Origin: Strigamia acuminata
Lineage: Eukaryota; Arthropoda; Chilopoda; Geophilomorpha; Linotaeniidae
DNA length: 64,000 nt
Direction of reading: 5' to 3'
Assembly: GCA_949358305.1 (NCBI GenBank)
Contig: OX442314.1
Location: forward strand, 35,645,608-35,709,607
The position numbers were made by a program, and so were the translations under genes. This document shows, piece by piece, positions 9,600 to 19,753 of the stretch. The first letter of the stretch is position 1. Each line of letters begins with the position of its first letter. Under the pieces are notes generated by a model that worked only from the letters and a program-made list of their open reading frames with translations, ran no database searches and was not told where the DNA came from.

Positions 9600-10300
9600 G
9601 TGAGTGAATATAAAAGTTGGTTCAAGTCGCACATAAGGCACTACGCAAAAAAAATATATAGAAAAGATGGCCAAAACCTAATAAATTATTACCTGAGATG
9701 CATTGATGTTGCGTGTAGTGGGCGAGTCATATATAACCCACAGACAAAGCTTAGTAAAATTACGCAACCACATAGTGCAGAACATGCTGACGCAACAAAT
9801 GAGAATGCTAACAGACAATTCGCAGTTGCTGTTAAAAGGAAAGCAGAAACGGAACCATCGATCGGATTACGAGAAATATATGACAACGCTGCAGTTGCAC
9901 ATCCAGACTCAACGATTTCATTTAGACACATAATTCCAGCCATGTCAAAAAGACGTAAAGCAAATTTTCCAACTTCACCAAACACAATTCAGGAGTTGGA
10001 ACAAGTCATCCCAACATTTTCGTACGGCAGAACGATAGCCAACGAAGGATTCTTCCACGGTCGTATTTGCGCGCCGGACGGAGTAGAAATTGTTCTGTTT
10101 GCAGGGGACAAAATGCTGGAGGTAGCCAAAATTCATCAAATTTCCAAATGGACGGCACATTCAAAGTTGTCCCGAAGCTGTTCTATCAGCTATTTACCAT
10201 CTTCGTCGAGAAGAATGATGTCGTGTTACTGTCACAAGTGGAAATTGGCAGCCCCGTGCTTCACTGCAATACACATCAACAATGCAGTTGTATAGATTGG
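9600..10300 (+). pseudogene. Mutator-like (MULE) transposase, N-terminal part
   Basis: The first 70 residues fit a degenerate FLYWCH-type finger (YYLRCIDVACSGRVIYNP, then THSAEH-like PHSAEHAD). A linker follows (PSIGLREIYDN) and then GRICAPDGVEIVLFAGDK. The frame shifts near 10130-10145. The continuation reads FQMDGTFKVVPKLFYQLFTIFVEKN, the classic start of MULE transposases that include the first catalytic Asp (DGTF). The rest is cut off by LTR element sequence at about 10310. A later part of a MULE transposase occurs at 32056-32890 and 45340-46500. Confidence 0.65.
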
Positions 10301-10309
10301 CCTCGTTTT

Positions 10310-10400
10310 GGACACACACACACACACACCTGTTGCATGACCAATTAGTGAGTCATAGTTCTGAGAACTAGACAATTATGAGATTAGAGATGGGAGGAGC
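10310..10400 (+). repeat. 3' internal end and polypurine tract preceding LTR A
   Basis: GTGAGTCATAGTTCTGAGAAC through GATGGGAGGAGC matches 13710-13769, the sequence just before LTR B. LTR A is therefore preceded by 3' internal sequence of the same family. A CA dinucleotide run lies at 10314-10329. Confidence 0.5.
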
Positions 10401-11305
10401 TGCATGCATCAGTAACTCTCGAATTAGCACCTGTGATGACACTGCCAGAATTAGCAGGGGTTGGAACTCACATTCCAACACCTGTGAAAAAGCAGTGAAA
10501 CCACAGTTGCACACTAATGCTCAAGCAGACAACAGCACCTTGAGATGCACCAGCAAACCCTATTCTCTCAAGCAGAAGAAAGCAGAGTTGTTACAGTTTG
10601 ATGACTGAAAACCTAAAAGGACACAGAAGAAAAAGCAGTGTCAGGATTAGCAGGGGTTGGAACTCACATTCCAACACCTGTGAAAAAGCAGTGGAGGCAC
10701 AGCTGCAGACACACTTTCAAGCAGTCAACACCTCTCTGATGCAGCAATGAATGCCCATTTCTCAGGCAGAGAAAACACATAGTTTTTGATGCAGTTTGCT
10801 GGCAAGATGTAGAAGTTACAGCACCAGGACAGTTCTACACTTGTAACAATTCCACTAGTTATTGGAGCCTCCAAAACTAGATGACTCCAACTGGAAAAAG
10901 CCAACAGTGTTGTGTTAAGTCTCACAGAAACCACTAAAACATTAGTGAACAATTGTGTGCGTGTTTAGTGTCCCAGGACCAAATTGTTTGTGAGTACCAC
11001 CATTTTATATTGCCAATTTATCCACGTTCTTTCCTTCTTTTCTATTTTTATTATCGATTAGAGAATGAATTGTTAGATGCGTGTTATTTTTGAATTAGCT
11101 AGCATGGCCGTGAATTGTTAAAACACGACTATTTTTGCAGAGTAGATTTTAGCGTGAGCCAGCCTGTAAAAAGGCGAATTAAATTGCATTTTCATTTTAA
11201 CCATTTTTCTTTTATTATGTTTAATTAATAAACAATTAATTTTCAAATGAGTTTATTTTATTTCTACATTGAATTCCGCCGACCACGAAAAGTAACCTTG
11301 CCACA
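10401..11305 (+). repeat. LTR A of deleted LTR element
   Basis: Matches LTR B (13770-14372) and ends in the same TTGCCACA. A stretch containing GCAGGGGTTGGAACTCACA is present twice (about 10455-10497 and 10650-10694); LTR B has only one. GTTGGAA...TTCCAAC can form a 7-bp hairpin in each copy. A second hairpin is built around CTAGTTATTGGAGCCTCCAA near 10855. The left boundary is approximate. Confidence 0.6.
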
Positions 11306-11306
11306 A

Positions 11307-11324
11307 TGGTGCCGTGACATTAGG
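11307..11324 (+). other. Candidate primer binding site
   Basis: TGGTGCCGTGACATTAGG begins one base after the LTR end TTGCCACA, the expected distance. Its first eight bases match the BEL-type sites at 7394 and 15312, but the rest does not. Confidence 0.5.
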
Positions 11325-12725
11325 AAACTGATTGTTTAAAAATAGTGTTAATTTTCCTGTTCTCAGGAATTATTTTTTTGAAATTGAAATTTTTGGGGAG
11401 ACAAATTTAAAAGGGAAATTTTAAATTTTTTATGAGTGTAAACAATCAGTGTGGATCCGAATTCAGTGCGGATTTATGCATTTCCTTTCCATTTTTCCAT
11501 TCTCTAATATTTTTTTGAGGGGTAAATGTATTGGTTGAATAAACCCAAAAGTTGTAGTGGCCTGAAGGTCACTAGAGAATTAAAAGAACAATTTTAGTTA
11601 ATTTTGAAAGTATTTTTAAGTGTGTTATTGTATTTAATAAAGAGTTTCTGAGCATTTAATGGACCAAGCAAATCGCGACAACTTTCAGAGAAAATCAAAA
11701 ACGTTTTTAACTCAAATATAGCCATTTTATTGTAAAGGAAAAGAATAAATATCATCATGTTGTATTTCTCATCTAAAAAGGTTTCTTTATTTGGTAAATC
11801 TTATTGCTAATACTGAGTCACTGAAAACAGGTGCTGGAATCACCATGGCAGCCAGCCAGGATGTGTATCCTGCCTACCTATAAGGAGTTGTAAAGCAATC
11901 TACTTTCTTATAAGGAGTTGTGGTGCAATTCATCCAAGAATTATGGGAAAATTGCTCCCACAACTTCAGTTCAAATCTCCTTTTCCAACATGCCAGTCAC
12001 ATCAAGTATTGCTCCAGTTCAAACAAACAAGTAATTATTTGATTAGTGATATCTTTTGCCAAAAGAACATTTGGATTCACCTTGCTGCCAGGGAAAAGCA
12101 GCTAAATTTCATCTTGCTATCCAGGAATTGGTAGCTAGGTTTTAATCTTGCCAAAAGGGATTCTTTGGCTAGGTTTTCTTGCTCAAACAGCCAGTTTCGG
12201 GAGCCATCTTGTTCTCATCAAGTTGGAAGTTTTAGCCTTGTACTTAACAAGCGGGCGCCTCCTTGAGCGTTTAATCAAGAAGAGAGTTTTCCTCAGGACG
12301 CTGTGTTTCACAGAACCTCTGAAATAATTCTACTGTGTGAAACGAGGACGAGAAGCGACTTCGCCGCAGCCTACGGAATCACCACGGGACCCGAATTGCG
12401 AGACGCCGCCGGAACGTGACAACGACGACCAGCCGCCTACGAAATTTCTCAAGCCCGAGAAATTCCCCAACCGTCCGCCGTCGTGGAGAGAGTTTTGCAG
12501 AGTAGTGAGTAGAGTCAGTTTGGTGTGAAAACACAGTTTCTCCGAATATATTCGACTCTATTCTCGCCATTTGCGAGTCGTTTTGGTTGCCGTTTGCAAC
12601 AAAAGGAGAAGTACGACGTCGCCAAGCCAGCCACGTCGCAAGAGTGCATTATTTCCGAATATTTCCGTTATTACTAACAATCTTTATTGTTTTAGAGCTA
12701 GTATTATATAATTTAATAGTATTAT
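11325..12725 (+). other. Element leader and decayed gag N-terminus
   Basis: The first kilobase has no coding signal. From 12337 a short frame (KRGREATSPQPTESPRD, then FLKPEKFPNRPPSWREF) may be the start of gag. It stops at 12526, and the next recognisable part is a zinc knuckle. Confidence 0.35.
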
Positions 12726-12920
12726 TTGTATCAAGACTGGAAATGCTCGTTGTGTGGTGGGAAGGGACATGGTAGTTTCAAATGTGCCAACAACGAGGGA
12801 AAGCAACAAAGTTCCAAACCGAGATTTGAAAGGAAACCTTGGCAAAAGGGCAGTCCGGGGAAAAAAAGGATGACTCGAAGGAAACTGAAAAGAGTCAGAC
12901 AATCCCAGAGAAACCGTTAA
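12726..12920 (+). pseudogene. Gag zinc-knuckle fragment
   Basis: WKCSLCGGKGHGSFKCAN is a CX2CX4HX4C knuckle, the hallmark of retroelement nucleocapsids, followed by a basic Lys/Arg tail. A stop at 12918 ends the frame. No protease, RT or integrase follows. Confidence 0.65.
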
Positions 12921-12933
12921 ACTAGGCAGGCAG

Positions 12934-13749
12934 ATGGGACAAAGACAAAGTTCCATCACAGCCCAAATAGTTGTAACAGCAGGTCAAGGGGATTTTGAGG
13001 AGTACAAGTACAAGAAAGAATTAGAGGTTTTAGAGGTTGACGACGGTTTACAGCCAGATGAATGGCAAGAGGTTTTTAAAGCTTTTGGTTCCTCAGTAAG
13101 GGCATTAGTCACAGAGAGAAGGACCGAGATGGAAAAAAGGGAAAATACACCAAGGTTAATGGACATTCCAAACCATTTCAACCTCTGTGAAGTGATGAAT
13201 AGTAAACACACGCCTGATATAGAGGACATTACTAACCACTATGAAGTCTACGAAGGGGAATTGATTGAATATGAAGCCAATTGTTTTTCTGAAGATGTAA
13301 TTGTATTGGGGGAAAGTGACACACCAGTTAGTACACAGGTTACTGACCTTTCAGTGCAAAAAGTCAACCAGGAGGTACAGAGCAGAGAGCGCGAGCGCAT
13401 TGTCAAACACGATTACAATGGGAACACAACGCAATGGGTTGGGCAATGGCAATGGTTTCTCTGTATGATTTTTCTGTATGGGGTTTACGCTTTGATTATT
13501 TGTGGATTTTCTGCAGAGTTCTTGGTTAGGGCAGGATCCAAGGTAGGACTTGCAGCCAGGAATATCTGTTTGGTTTGGTTTCATTCGCTTAAGAGCCTAG
13601 TAATGTATAGGGCAAAAGTTTTGTCCATCACTAGGAAAGTGAAAGAGTTAGGGAAGTCACAAGTCAAATTGTTAAACCGTAATTGGAACACTCGCACACC
13701 TGTTACAAGGTGTAGTGGTGAGTCACGATTCTCAGAACTGAGCAATTAA
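12934..13749 (+). CDS. Putative membrane protein upstream of LTR B, 271 aa
   Basis: The open frame starts MGQRQSS and is acidic for the first 160 residues. One strongly hydrophobic segment follows (QWFLCMIFLYGVYALIICGF), then a basic tail. It lies where an envelope or other 3' gene would sit in an LTR element. No signal peptide, furin site or family match is evident. The MGQ start could hint at N-myristoylation, but the next residues do not decide it. It may be the fused remnant of a longer protein, because pol is deleted from this element. Confidence 0.45.
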   Translation: MGQRQSSITAQIVVTAGQGDFEEYKYKKELEVLEVDDGLQPDEWQEVFKAFGSSVRALVTERRTEMEKRENTPRLMDIPNHFNLCEVMNSKHTPDIEDITNHYEVYEGELIEYEANCFSEDVIVLGESDTPVSTQVTDLSVQKVNQEVQSRERERIVKHDYNGNTTQWVGQWQWFLCMIFLYGVYALIICGFSAEFLVRAGSKVGLAARNICLVWFHSLKSLVMYRAKVLSITRKVKELGKSQVKLLNRNWNTRTPVTRCSGESRFSELSN

Positions 13750-13769
13750 GAGATTAGAGAGGGGGAGGA

Positions 13770-14372
13770 GTTAAATCCGTCATCTGCTCTCAAGTGTAGT
13801 GTAAACCAGCATATGTGATGACACTGCCAGGATTAGCAGGGGTTGGAACTCACATTCCAACACCTGTGAAAAAGCAGTGGAGGCACAGTTGCAGACACAC
13901 TTCCAAGCAGTCAACACCTCTCTGATGCAGCAGTGAATGCCCATTTCTCAGGCAGAGAAAACACATAGTTTTTGATGCAGTTTGCTGGCAAGATGTAGAA
14001 GTTACAGCACCAGGACAGTTCTACACTTGGAACAATTCCACTAGTTAACGGAGCCTCCAAAACTAGATGACTCCAACTGGAAAAAGCCAACAGTGTTGTG
14101 TGAAGTCTCACAGAAACCACTAGGACATTAGTGAACAATTGTGTGCGTGTTATTTTTGAATTAGCTAGCATGGCCGTGAATTGTTAAAACACGACTATTT
14201 TTGCAGAGTAGATTTTGGCGTGAGCCAGCCTGTAAAAAAGGCGAATTAAATTGCATTTTCATTTTAACCATTTTTCTTTTAATGTGTTTAATTAATAAAC
14301 AATTGATTTTCAAATGAGTTTATTTTATTTCTACATTGAATTCCGCCGACCACGAAAAGTAACCTTGCCACA
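13770..14372 (+). repeat. LTR B of deleted LTR element
   Basis: Preceded by a purine tract (AGAGAGGGGGAGGAG) and ending TTGCCACA like LTR A. It lacks two blocks present in LTR A: the duplicated section around 10500-10690, and about 130 bases after GTGTGCGTG (10960-11087). Confidence 0.6.
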
Positions 14373-14880
14373 CATGGCACGTAAGTGTTACAGTGAACAC
14401 GAGAGAAGACACAATCTCCACGGCAAACGGCCTATGATAAAAATGTATAAATGTCACTATTGCGACAGTGATTTCGTTTACTTGAGCTCCCTACAAGATC
14501 ATTTGAAGGATAAACACAAGATCAATTCCACTAAAGCGGACACATGGCACGTAAGTGTTACAGTGAATCAAAGTGTTTCAACTGTCAAGAGTTCGGACAC
14601 CTGTCCAAGGAATGTTCCAAACCCAAAAGGAATTCAAAAGTACCAACTCGAGAGGACAAGGACGTGGCAGAGGAGGTCAACAAGGACGTGGCAGAGGCAA
14701 GAGTGAGACGCCAATGATGGCATACGAAGTAAATGAGGAATTCACGCTTACGACATAAGATGGACAAAAATACCAATGAAGAAGCAAATGGAGAATGCGA
14801 TTGGGTGTTGGATTCCGGATCGACCAGCCACATGACAACGCTAGACATGAAACACTTCGACGAACCAGTTGTACCCCAAC
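14373..14880 (+). pseudogene. Copia-type gag/protease fragment
   Basis: At 14549-14630 the frame reads RKCYSESKCFNCQEFGHLSKEC, a CX2CX4HX4C knuckle. Further on, in another frame, CDWVLDSGSTSHMT is the Copia protease active site (DSG). A 26-base piece, CATGGCACGTAAGTG..., occurs both at 14373 and 14544. Between the two copies is a C2H2-like stretch (KCHYCDSDFVYLSSLQDHLKDKH). The fragment ends at BEL sequence near 14884. Confidence 0.65.
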
Positions 14881-14883
14881 AAC

Positions 14884-15303
14884 CTGTTGTACCCTACGAA
14901 AACCCACTTTGTTTTACACGTGTTTGAAATAATTTGAGTTGATGTATTATTGCTTTTATCTGTGTTTATATTGGATTTTGTTAAAAGTGTAATTTTATTT
15001 GGTTTTGGATGGTGAAATTCCATCTTGAACCTTTTGAATTCCGGGAAAGCATCCTTTAACATGCTGAACCAATTATCTTGCGCTCCCTTTCTGAGTGCTC
15101 TACTTTAGAGCACTAATTATTTGTCATATTTTCTCATTTGTAATTAGTTGCTTGTTATTTTTAAAAGAATAAATCAGTCTTGAAGAAACTGTTAACCTAC
15201 ACAGTCTAGTTTCTTCCATTCTCACAAATTTTACATTTAATTTGAATATTGATATTGTTATGTAGGGAAACTTAAAACTAACAGTGAAATATCATCACTA
15301 ACA
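14884..15303 (+). repeat. BEL/Pao-type LTR 2 (left edge uncertain)
   Basis: Its right end lies next to the primer site at 15312. Sequence at 15140-15300 (TTGTTATTTTTAAAA..., CAGTCTAGTTT..., GTGAAATATCATCA) recurs at 29999-30150 and 43559-43720, so pieces of the same LTR family lie in the duplicated region. Confidence 0.5.
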
Positions 15304-15311
15304 TTCAAATT

Positions 15312-15329
15312 TGGTGCCGAAACCCGGGA
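15312..15329 (+). other. Primer binding site, BEL/Pao element 2
   Basis: TGGTGCCGAAACCCGGGA, matching the site at 7394 and followed 40 bases later by a related gag start. Confidence 0.75.
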
Positions 15330-15368
15330 GATAACTACATAATTTCCCACATCACACACTCATCTAAA

Positions 15369-15715
15369 AATGGTACGTGTGTATGAAATTAAGAGACGGC
15401 CATTGCTGCTGCAAACACATTGATGATGACCACCATTACCACTGGAGTGGCCAATGCAGCCATTGTGTCGAAGGACGCGCTCAACCTTTGGTCTCAACAA
15501 TTGAATCAAAAAATGCTGAGAACCCAAAAATCGTTTGAGATAAGCCTAAATCAAGCAAAATCAGAGCACGAAATCGACGAGACATGGATGCGACGAAGGA
15601 TCAAACAGCCGCAACTAGAGCAACAATTGAAAGGTATCTGAGAATAAATTACCCACCAATTCCGCCTGCAGCAGACGCTCCACCGCACGCTCCGAAATCG
15701 AGTACATTCTAGGAA
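15369..15715 (+). pseudogene. BEL/Pao gag N-terminus 2, frameshifted
   Basis: It starts MVRVYEIKRR (compare MVRAFELKNR at 7448) and continues in shifted frames. The stretches LWSQQLNQKMLRTQKSFEI and ATIERYLRINYPPIPP align with LWMQQLEQKEKRAQSTFDA and ELTRYIQTYYPINP of the first copy. It is cut where Copia sequence resumes. Confidence 0.6.
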
Positions 15716-15717
15716 TA

Positions 15718-16010
15718 CAAGTGCAACAAAATTTGCATCCACCAGAATGGATACATTAAAAGACTCATTGAAAGTCATGGATTAGAGAATTGCAACGCGG
15801 CAATAACTTCACTCAACATGAACCAAAACCTTGACGAGTTCGCTGAAAGTGAGCAGATAGACACCTCGGAATATCACGAGTTATTAGGCAAGCTGCTGTA
15901 TCCGGCAACGCATACCAGGCCAGACCTGAGCCTACCAATGAACTTGCTGTCACAGTACAGCAAGGGCCCGAGAAAAATTCACTACATAACAGCTCTGATA
16001 GTCAATGTGA
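15718..16010 (+). pseudogene. Copia RT/RNase H junction fragment
   Basis: The frame reads EYKCNKICIHQNGYIKRLIE, then EYHELLGKLLYPATHTRPDL and LLSQYSKGPRKIH. This is the diagnostic region of Copia pol between RT thumb and RNase H (Y..L.G.LLY...TRPDI). It is probably from the same Copia copy as 14373-14880, split by BEL element 2. Confidence 0.65.
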
Positions 16011-16099
16011 CCTTTGGTCACCCTCTCGTCGCGTCCACGTCACCACAACGTCGCCACATTGGCGCCTCGCCATCTGGGTGGCGCATTGACCGACCGTTG

Positions 16100-16640
16100 A
16101 TGTCCGCGCAGATGTTCAACGCCGCCAAACCAAACATCACGACGGTAACACACAAGGTGAACACGGCAAAAAATCTGTCGCCATTTTTTGGGAACGAGAC
16201 CGACGACGTGCGGCAGTTCATTCGACTCCTCGACAAGGTGGCCATTTTAAGGAATTGGTCCACTCAGTCAAAGCTGGTGTATGCAAACGGGCTGCTTAAA
16301 AGCCACGCCCTGGACTGGTATGTGCTGCAGGGAAGTGAGATTGATAATTGGCCGGACTGGGTGGAATCCATTACGAACTTTTTGGGCAGCAATGAAAGCT
16401 GGTCGGAGTGGAAAACTCGTATGGCGACCAGAGCGAGGCGAGACGCTGGCAAAATATGCGGCTGCCAAGTTTGCGCTGATCGAGTCCACAAAACGGGACT
16501 TCCAGCTGACCACGAGGGACATCGTGTTAATGATGATCGAGGGCGTTTGGAACATGCAGACCCGTATCGCACTACACACGCTACAGTATTGGTCGATTCC
16601 GGACGTCATCGTGTACGTGCGGCAACTCGATAAAACCATA
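16100..16640 (+). pseudogene. Ty3-type gag fragment
   Basis: LSPFFGNETDDVRQFIRLLDK, then LVYANGLLKSHALDWYV and WVESITNFLGSNESWSEWKTRM follow the retrotransposon gag capsid pattern. The frame shifts near 16460 (the KYAAAKFALIESTKRDF stretch is in another frame) and the piece ends at the left edge of segmental copy A. Confidence 0.6.
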
Positions 16641-16920
16641 CTATACTATTCTCTAAAGATAAAGGTCGAACTAAAGTCTTGGATCACAACCATTTCACCA
16701 GAAAATTTCACGGGACCGCACACAGGAAATGTAACCTCAACTACCATTGGCGGAAATCTGTGCCAGTAGTTTTTTATAATGGGAAAAAATGACTTTCATT
16801 TAATATTTCCAGAGTTGACAGGTTCTGAAAAAGTATCAATGATTGCGGAAAATTCTGAATTATACAAATCGTTTACTCTGAGAATAAAAACCAGTCATAA
16901 CCTGAAATTCAGGGCCCCAG
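16640..16920 (+). pseudogene. Polinton/Maverick DNA polymerase B fragment, copy A
   Basis: Matches 42385-42657 closely. The protein carries KGRTKVLDHNHFTGKF and CNLNYHWR, the His/Asn-rich block before the polymerase domain in Polinton-type protein-primed polymerases. This copy has a premature stop (CCAGTAG at 16761) and a lost base around GGGAAAAAATGAC. Confidence 0.6.
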
Positions 16921-17070
16921 ATCCAAAGTTTCAAAGATTTCAAAGATTTCATAGATTTCAAAGATTTCAAAGATTTCAAAGATTTCAAAGTATCAAAGAT
17001 TCAAAGATATTAAAGATTCAAAGATTTCAAAGATTCAAAGTTTCAAAAATTCAAAGATTTCAAATTTTCA
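16920..17070. repeat. Short interrupted (AAAGATTTC)n array, copy A
   Basis: About seven or eight 9-base units with interruptions (TATCAAAG, ATTAAAGATT). The equivalent array in copy B has about 32 nearly perfect units. Confidence 0.85.
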
Positions 17071-17183
17071 AAAACACATTTTTAATTATCAATTTTCCCA
17101 ATTTGTTCAAACAACCGCTCCTCGCCACCCCACCGCCAGCCAGAGATCGCAAATTTTAAGGTCACGTACAATCAAAAACGAAA

Positions 17184-17480
17184 CATGGACGAACTTAGGC
17201 GAGAAATGGAAGAAGCGAAAGCCGCTTGGCTCCCCGAACTCGAGGCTTTAGTTAAAAAATCGACTTCAATTTTGGACGTTTTTCTTAAAAAAAGCGAAAA
17301 AAACGAAGTAAGTTGCGATAATCCAGAAAATTGCGCAAAATTAACCGTGTGTTTTGCTTGTTAGGATGAATTTGACAAGTGTGCGGTTGTCGCTGAAGTG
17401 AAATTTCGAAACAGCGAAAAACTTTAGGAATTCTCGAGACTCAAGCACAGCGGTGGGGAGTGGAAATAGCTAAATACCCT
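17184..17480 (+). pseudogene. Fragment with acidic helix, copy A
   Basis: It starts MDELRREMEEAKAAWLPEL and matches 43221-43508. A TAG interrupts the frame at CFAC (17362); copy B reads through with CFACQDEFG. Function unknown. It may be a Polinton accessory gene or host sequence carried with it. Confidence 0.4.
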
Positions 17481-17524
17481 TTTAACGTATTATCCAATAA
17501 ATTGTAATACAATTGTCAATACAT

Positions 17525-18117
17525 TGTGACTGCTATGGTCTCTCCCAGTGTAGTCAGGGGACTGAGAACACTTGGTAGGGACGCATACTTCACGTAAATG
17601 ACGGAGACTTCCCACAATATTGGTTGGTTGGCCTTTATTGCGTTGTCTAGGGGTATGGGGAAACCCGTCACCCGCTGCAGTGGTGCCACGAAGGCACACC
17701 GCACCGGCAACCGACCCGCCACACACTGGGTGGGAACCCAATGCGTGGCGTGGTCGGTTCGACTTAACATTCGTGTCGTACTTACCTACGACCCACGCGT
17801 CCACTCATGGAGGCTGTATAACGGTGGGAGCCGTCATACTGAGTATCATCGTGGTGAATGGTGAGGAGTACAGAGTCAAACCGGGACACTGCTTGTCCCT
17901 CCCAGATGAACACCTTCTCCTCTCGGGGAGCTGCTGCAGGCACGTCCTTCTCAGGCCGTGTCCAACACTCAACTCTCTCACAACACTCCCTCCTCACCAC
18001 ACCACTCCACTCCCTCCTCCCCGGGCTAGGTCAACTACCCACGTAGGGGTTGACCTTTGGGGCCGCACGGTGGTGTGTGGCAGTGCCGCAGGTCACCTAA
18101 GTGGCCTGGCGGTCACA
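17525..18117 (-). repeat. 3' LTR of the 12.47 kb element
   Basis: 593 bp, with TGTGAC/GTCACA ends, identical to 29403-29995 except for about two substitutions (GGCC/GACC near 17631 and GGGG/GGGA near 17660). Short related frames on both strands are present in each copy, but nothing supports translation. Confidence 0.95.
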
Positions 18118-18131
18118 TCTCCCCCCCCTAA
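18118..18131 (-). other. Polypurine tract of the 12.47 kb element
   Basis: The plus strand reads TCTCCCCCCCCTAAG directly next to the LTR. On the minus strand this is a G/A run followed by TGTGACC, fixing the element's orientation. Confidence 0.85.
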
Positions 18132-18820
18132 GAAAAGGTAGGTCTAAGGGGCCACACACAACACCGACGGGAACACGCAAGTCGAGGCAGACACAACAAC
18201 GAAGTCAGTCGAAGACCACAACTTGTCGGGTTACCGGCGCCGACCTTCGGTGCTGGTGGACCGAAAACCACCGCACCGTCGGTCAACGATGTTTAGCAGC
18301 ATTGGGCGACAGGAATCACCTCGCCCTAGACTGGCCGAAAACAAAACAAACTATTGATGTAATACAATGTAAAAAATAATTCACCGGGCCTGAACGTAAC
18401 AAGCCCGGGACAAAATCATAAAAAAAAATCAAGAAAAACGAAAAATAAAATAAATATGGTAAAACAAAACAAGGATGGGAGAGGTTGGTCAAGCCTCTCA
18501 TAAAATAATCGGAAATAAAGTTACGTTAAACAAATAATAAAAACGATAATTAAAAAAAAAGAAATAATATATATACAACGACCGGGACCTGACCAAGATC
18601 CACAGTCGGGAGGTCCACCGATGGAACGGGAAAACTCCGGTATCCGTTTTCGCCGGGCACGTGGGCTTGTGGCGTGGCGTCCCCGTCTCGTCACTCGCTT
18701 CCGGCTCGGCGTTCATGTCCCGGGACAGGCATCTCACGGCATGCTGTTGGGAAAAATATTATCGGGACCAGAGGTCCGTCGTTTGTACAATTCGCGTCCA
18801 AGGACGACAGTCGAGGCTTT
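18132..18820 (-). other. 3' untranslated part of the element
   Basis: Lies between the last ORF and the polypurine tract. It contains A-rich runs near 18420-18450 and 18540-18575. No coding signal on the sense strand. Confidence 0.5.
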
Positions 18821-19753
18821 TCACGGCTCCGGCTTGTCGTTGGACGGTGGTTGCGGCTGAGAGGGGCCTTGCGGCTCCTCCTCAGACTCGGTTGCAACCG
18901 CTGCGGGCACTGCTGGGGCTGGCGAAGTTCTCGCCGCCTCCAGTACAGACCGTATCGACGGTGGGGGAGGCATTAGTTGCCTGCTCTCTGCTTCCACCGC
19001 CTCTGCCGCTCCCGCCACAGTTGACGCCGACTGGGGGGGTAGCTGAGGCACCTCCTCCGTTGTCGTCGTCTTGACTGAGGCCAAGGCGCGTCGTGCCGCC
19101 GCTTCTTCCCTCGATGCCGCCACGGTCTGAGCAGTGCGGGACTTCTTCCCCTTCCCCTTCTGCTTGCGAGCATCGTGGGTTGATTCGATTGGGTCCCAGA
19201 CGTCGGGGCTAAATTGGTCGGGGTAGTCCTTCCGCCTGTGCACCCGCTTCACTATCACCTCTTCGTACGTAGGCGGGGGCGGCGGTGAGTGCGCCGCCAA
19301 CTCTGGTGGCATCACAATAGGCACAGGTGTGTGGGACGCCGGCATGAAAATCCGTTGGAAACCGCTGTTATTGGTTAACTTCGGGAGTCCGGCCAACGTC
19401 TCCACGTAGCCACGGCAGATTGCCGGATCGAAATCCGCATGGTCCGCCCCCACCGTCTGCTCCAGAGACCAACTTTGGACCACGAACGGGGACGGTAGGT
19501 GGAGATACCATGCGTTCATCGCGGCGCCCACTGCCCACGCGACGATGCGTACCGTCTCGAACCACCTGATTCTCCTTGCTGCGGCCGATGCGACAGGAGG
19601 AATGTTGAGGATTATCCACATTCTCTGCCTGATGAGTGCGATAGCCCTCGTCGTCCTGATGTCACTCCCGGCCGCGTCCACAAAGCGCAAGGTGAAGTTC
19701 CCTCCACCGCTTAGCTTCGGCGACCCAGAGCGCCACCACCTGAGCGTCCGCAT
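18821..19753 (-). CDS. Element ORF, 310 aa, with PPxY late-domain-like motif
   Basis: GC-rich (unlike the AT-rich leader). A hydrophobic and basic N-terminal half (RTTRAIALIRQRMWIILN; RIVAWAVGAAMNAW) is followed by PPPPPTYEEV, which fits the PPxY budding motif of retroviral Gag proteins. A low-complexity Pro/Ser/Ala/Glu tail ends DKPEP. It overlaps the preceding ORF by 92 bases in the +1 frame, so a shift could fuse them into a protein of over 700 residues, close to the 652- and 714-residue 3' ORFs elsewhere in the window. Homology to those is not clear. Function unknown. Confidence 0.55.
   Translation of the reverse strand: MRTLRWWRSGSPKLSGGGNFTLRFVDAAGSDIRTTRAIALIRQRMWIILNIPPVASAAARRIRWFETVRIVAWAVGAAMNAWYLHLPSPFVVQSWSLEQTVGADHADFDPAICRGYVETLAGLPKLTNNSGFQRIFMPASHTPVPIVMPPELAAHSPPPPPTYEEVIVKRVHRRKDYPDQFSPDVWDPIESTHDARKQKGKGKKSRTAQTVAASREEAAARRALASVKTTTTEEVPQLPPQSASTVAGAAEAVEAESRQLMPPPPSIRSVLEAARTSPAPAVPAAVATESEEEPQGPSQPQPPSNDKPEP

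Noticed and set aside
10314..10329. CA dinucleotide run as a functional element
   Set aside because: Ordinary microsatellite of about eight units; no evidence of function.
17620..18141. 173-codon plus-strand frame in the LTR, repeated at 29516-30055
   Set aside because: Lies on the antisense strand of the LTR. It recurs only because the LTRs are near-identical, and the end differs according to the flank.
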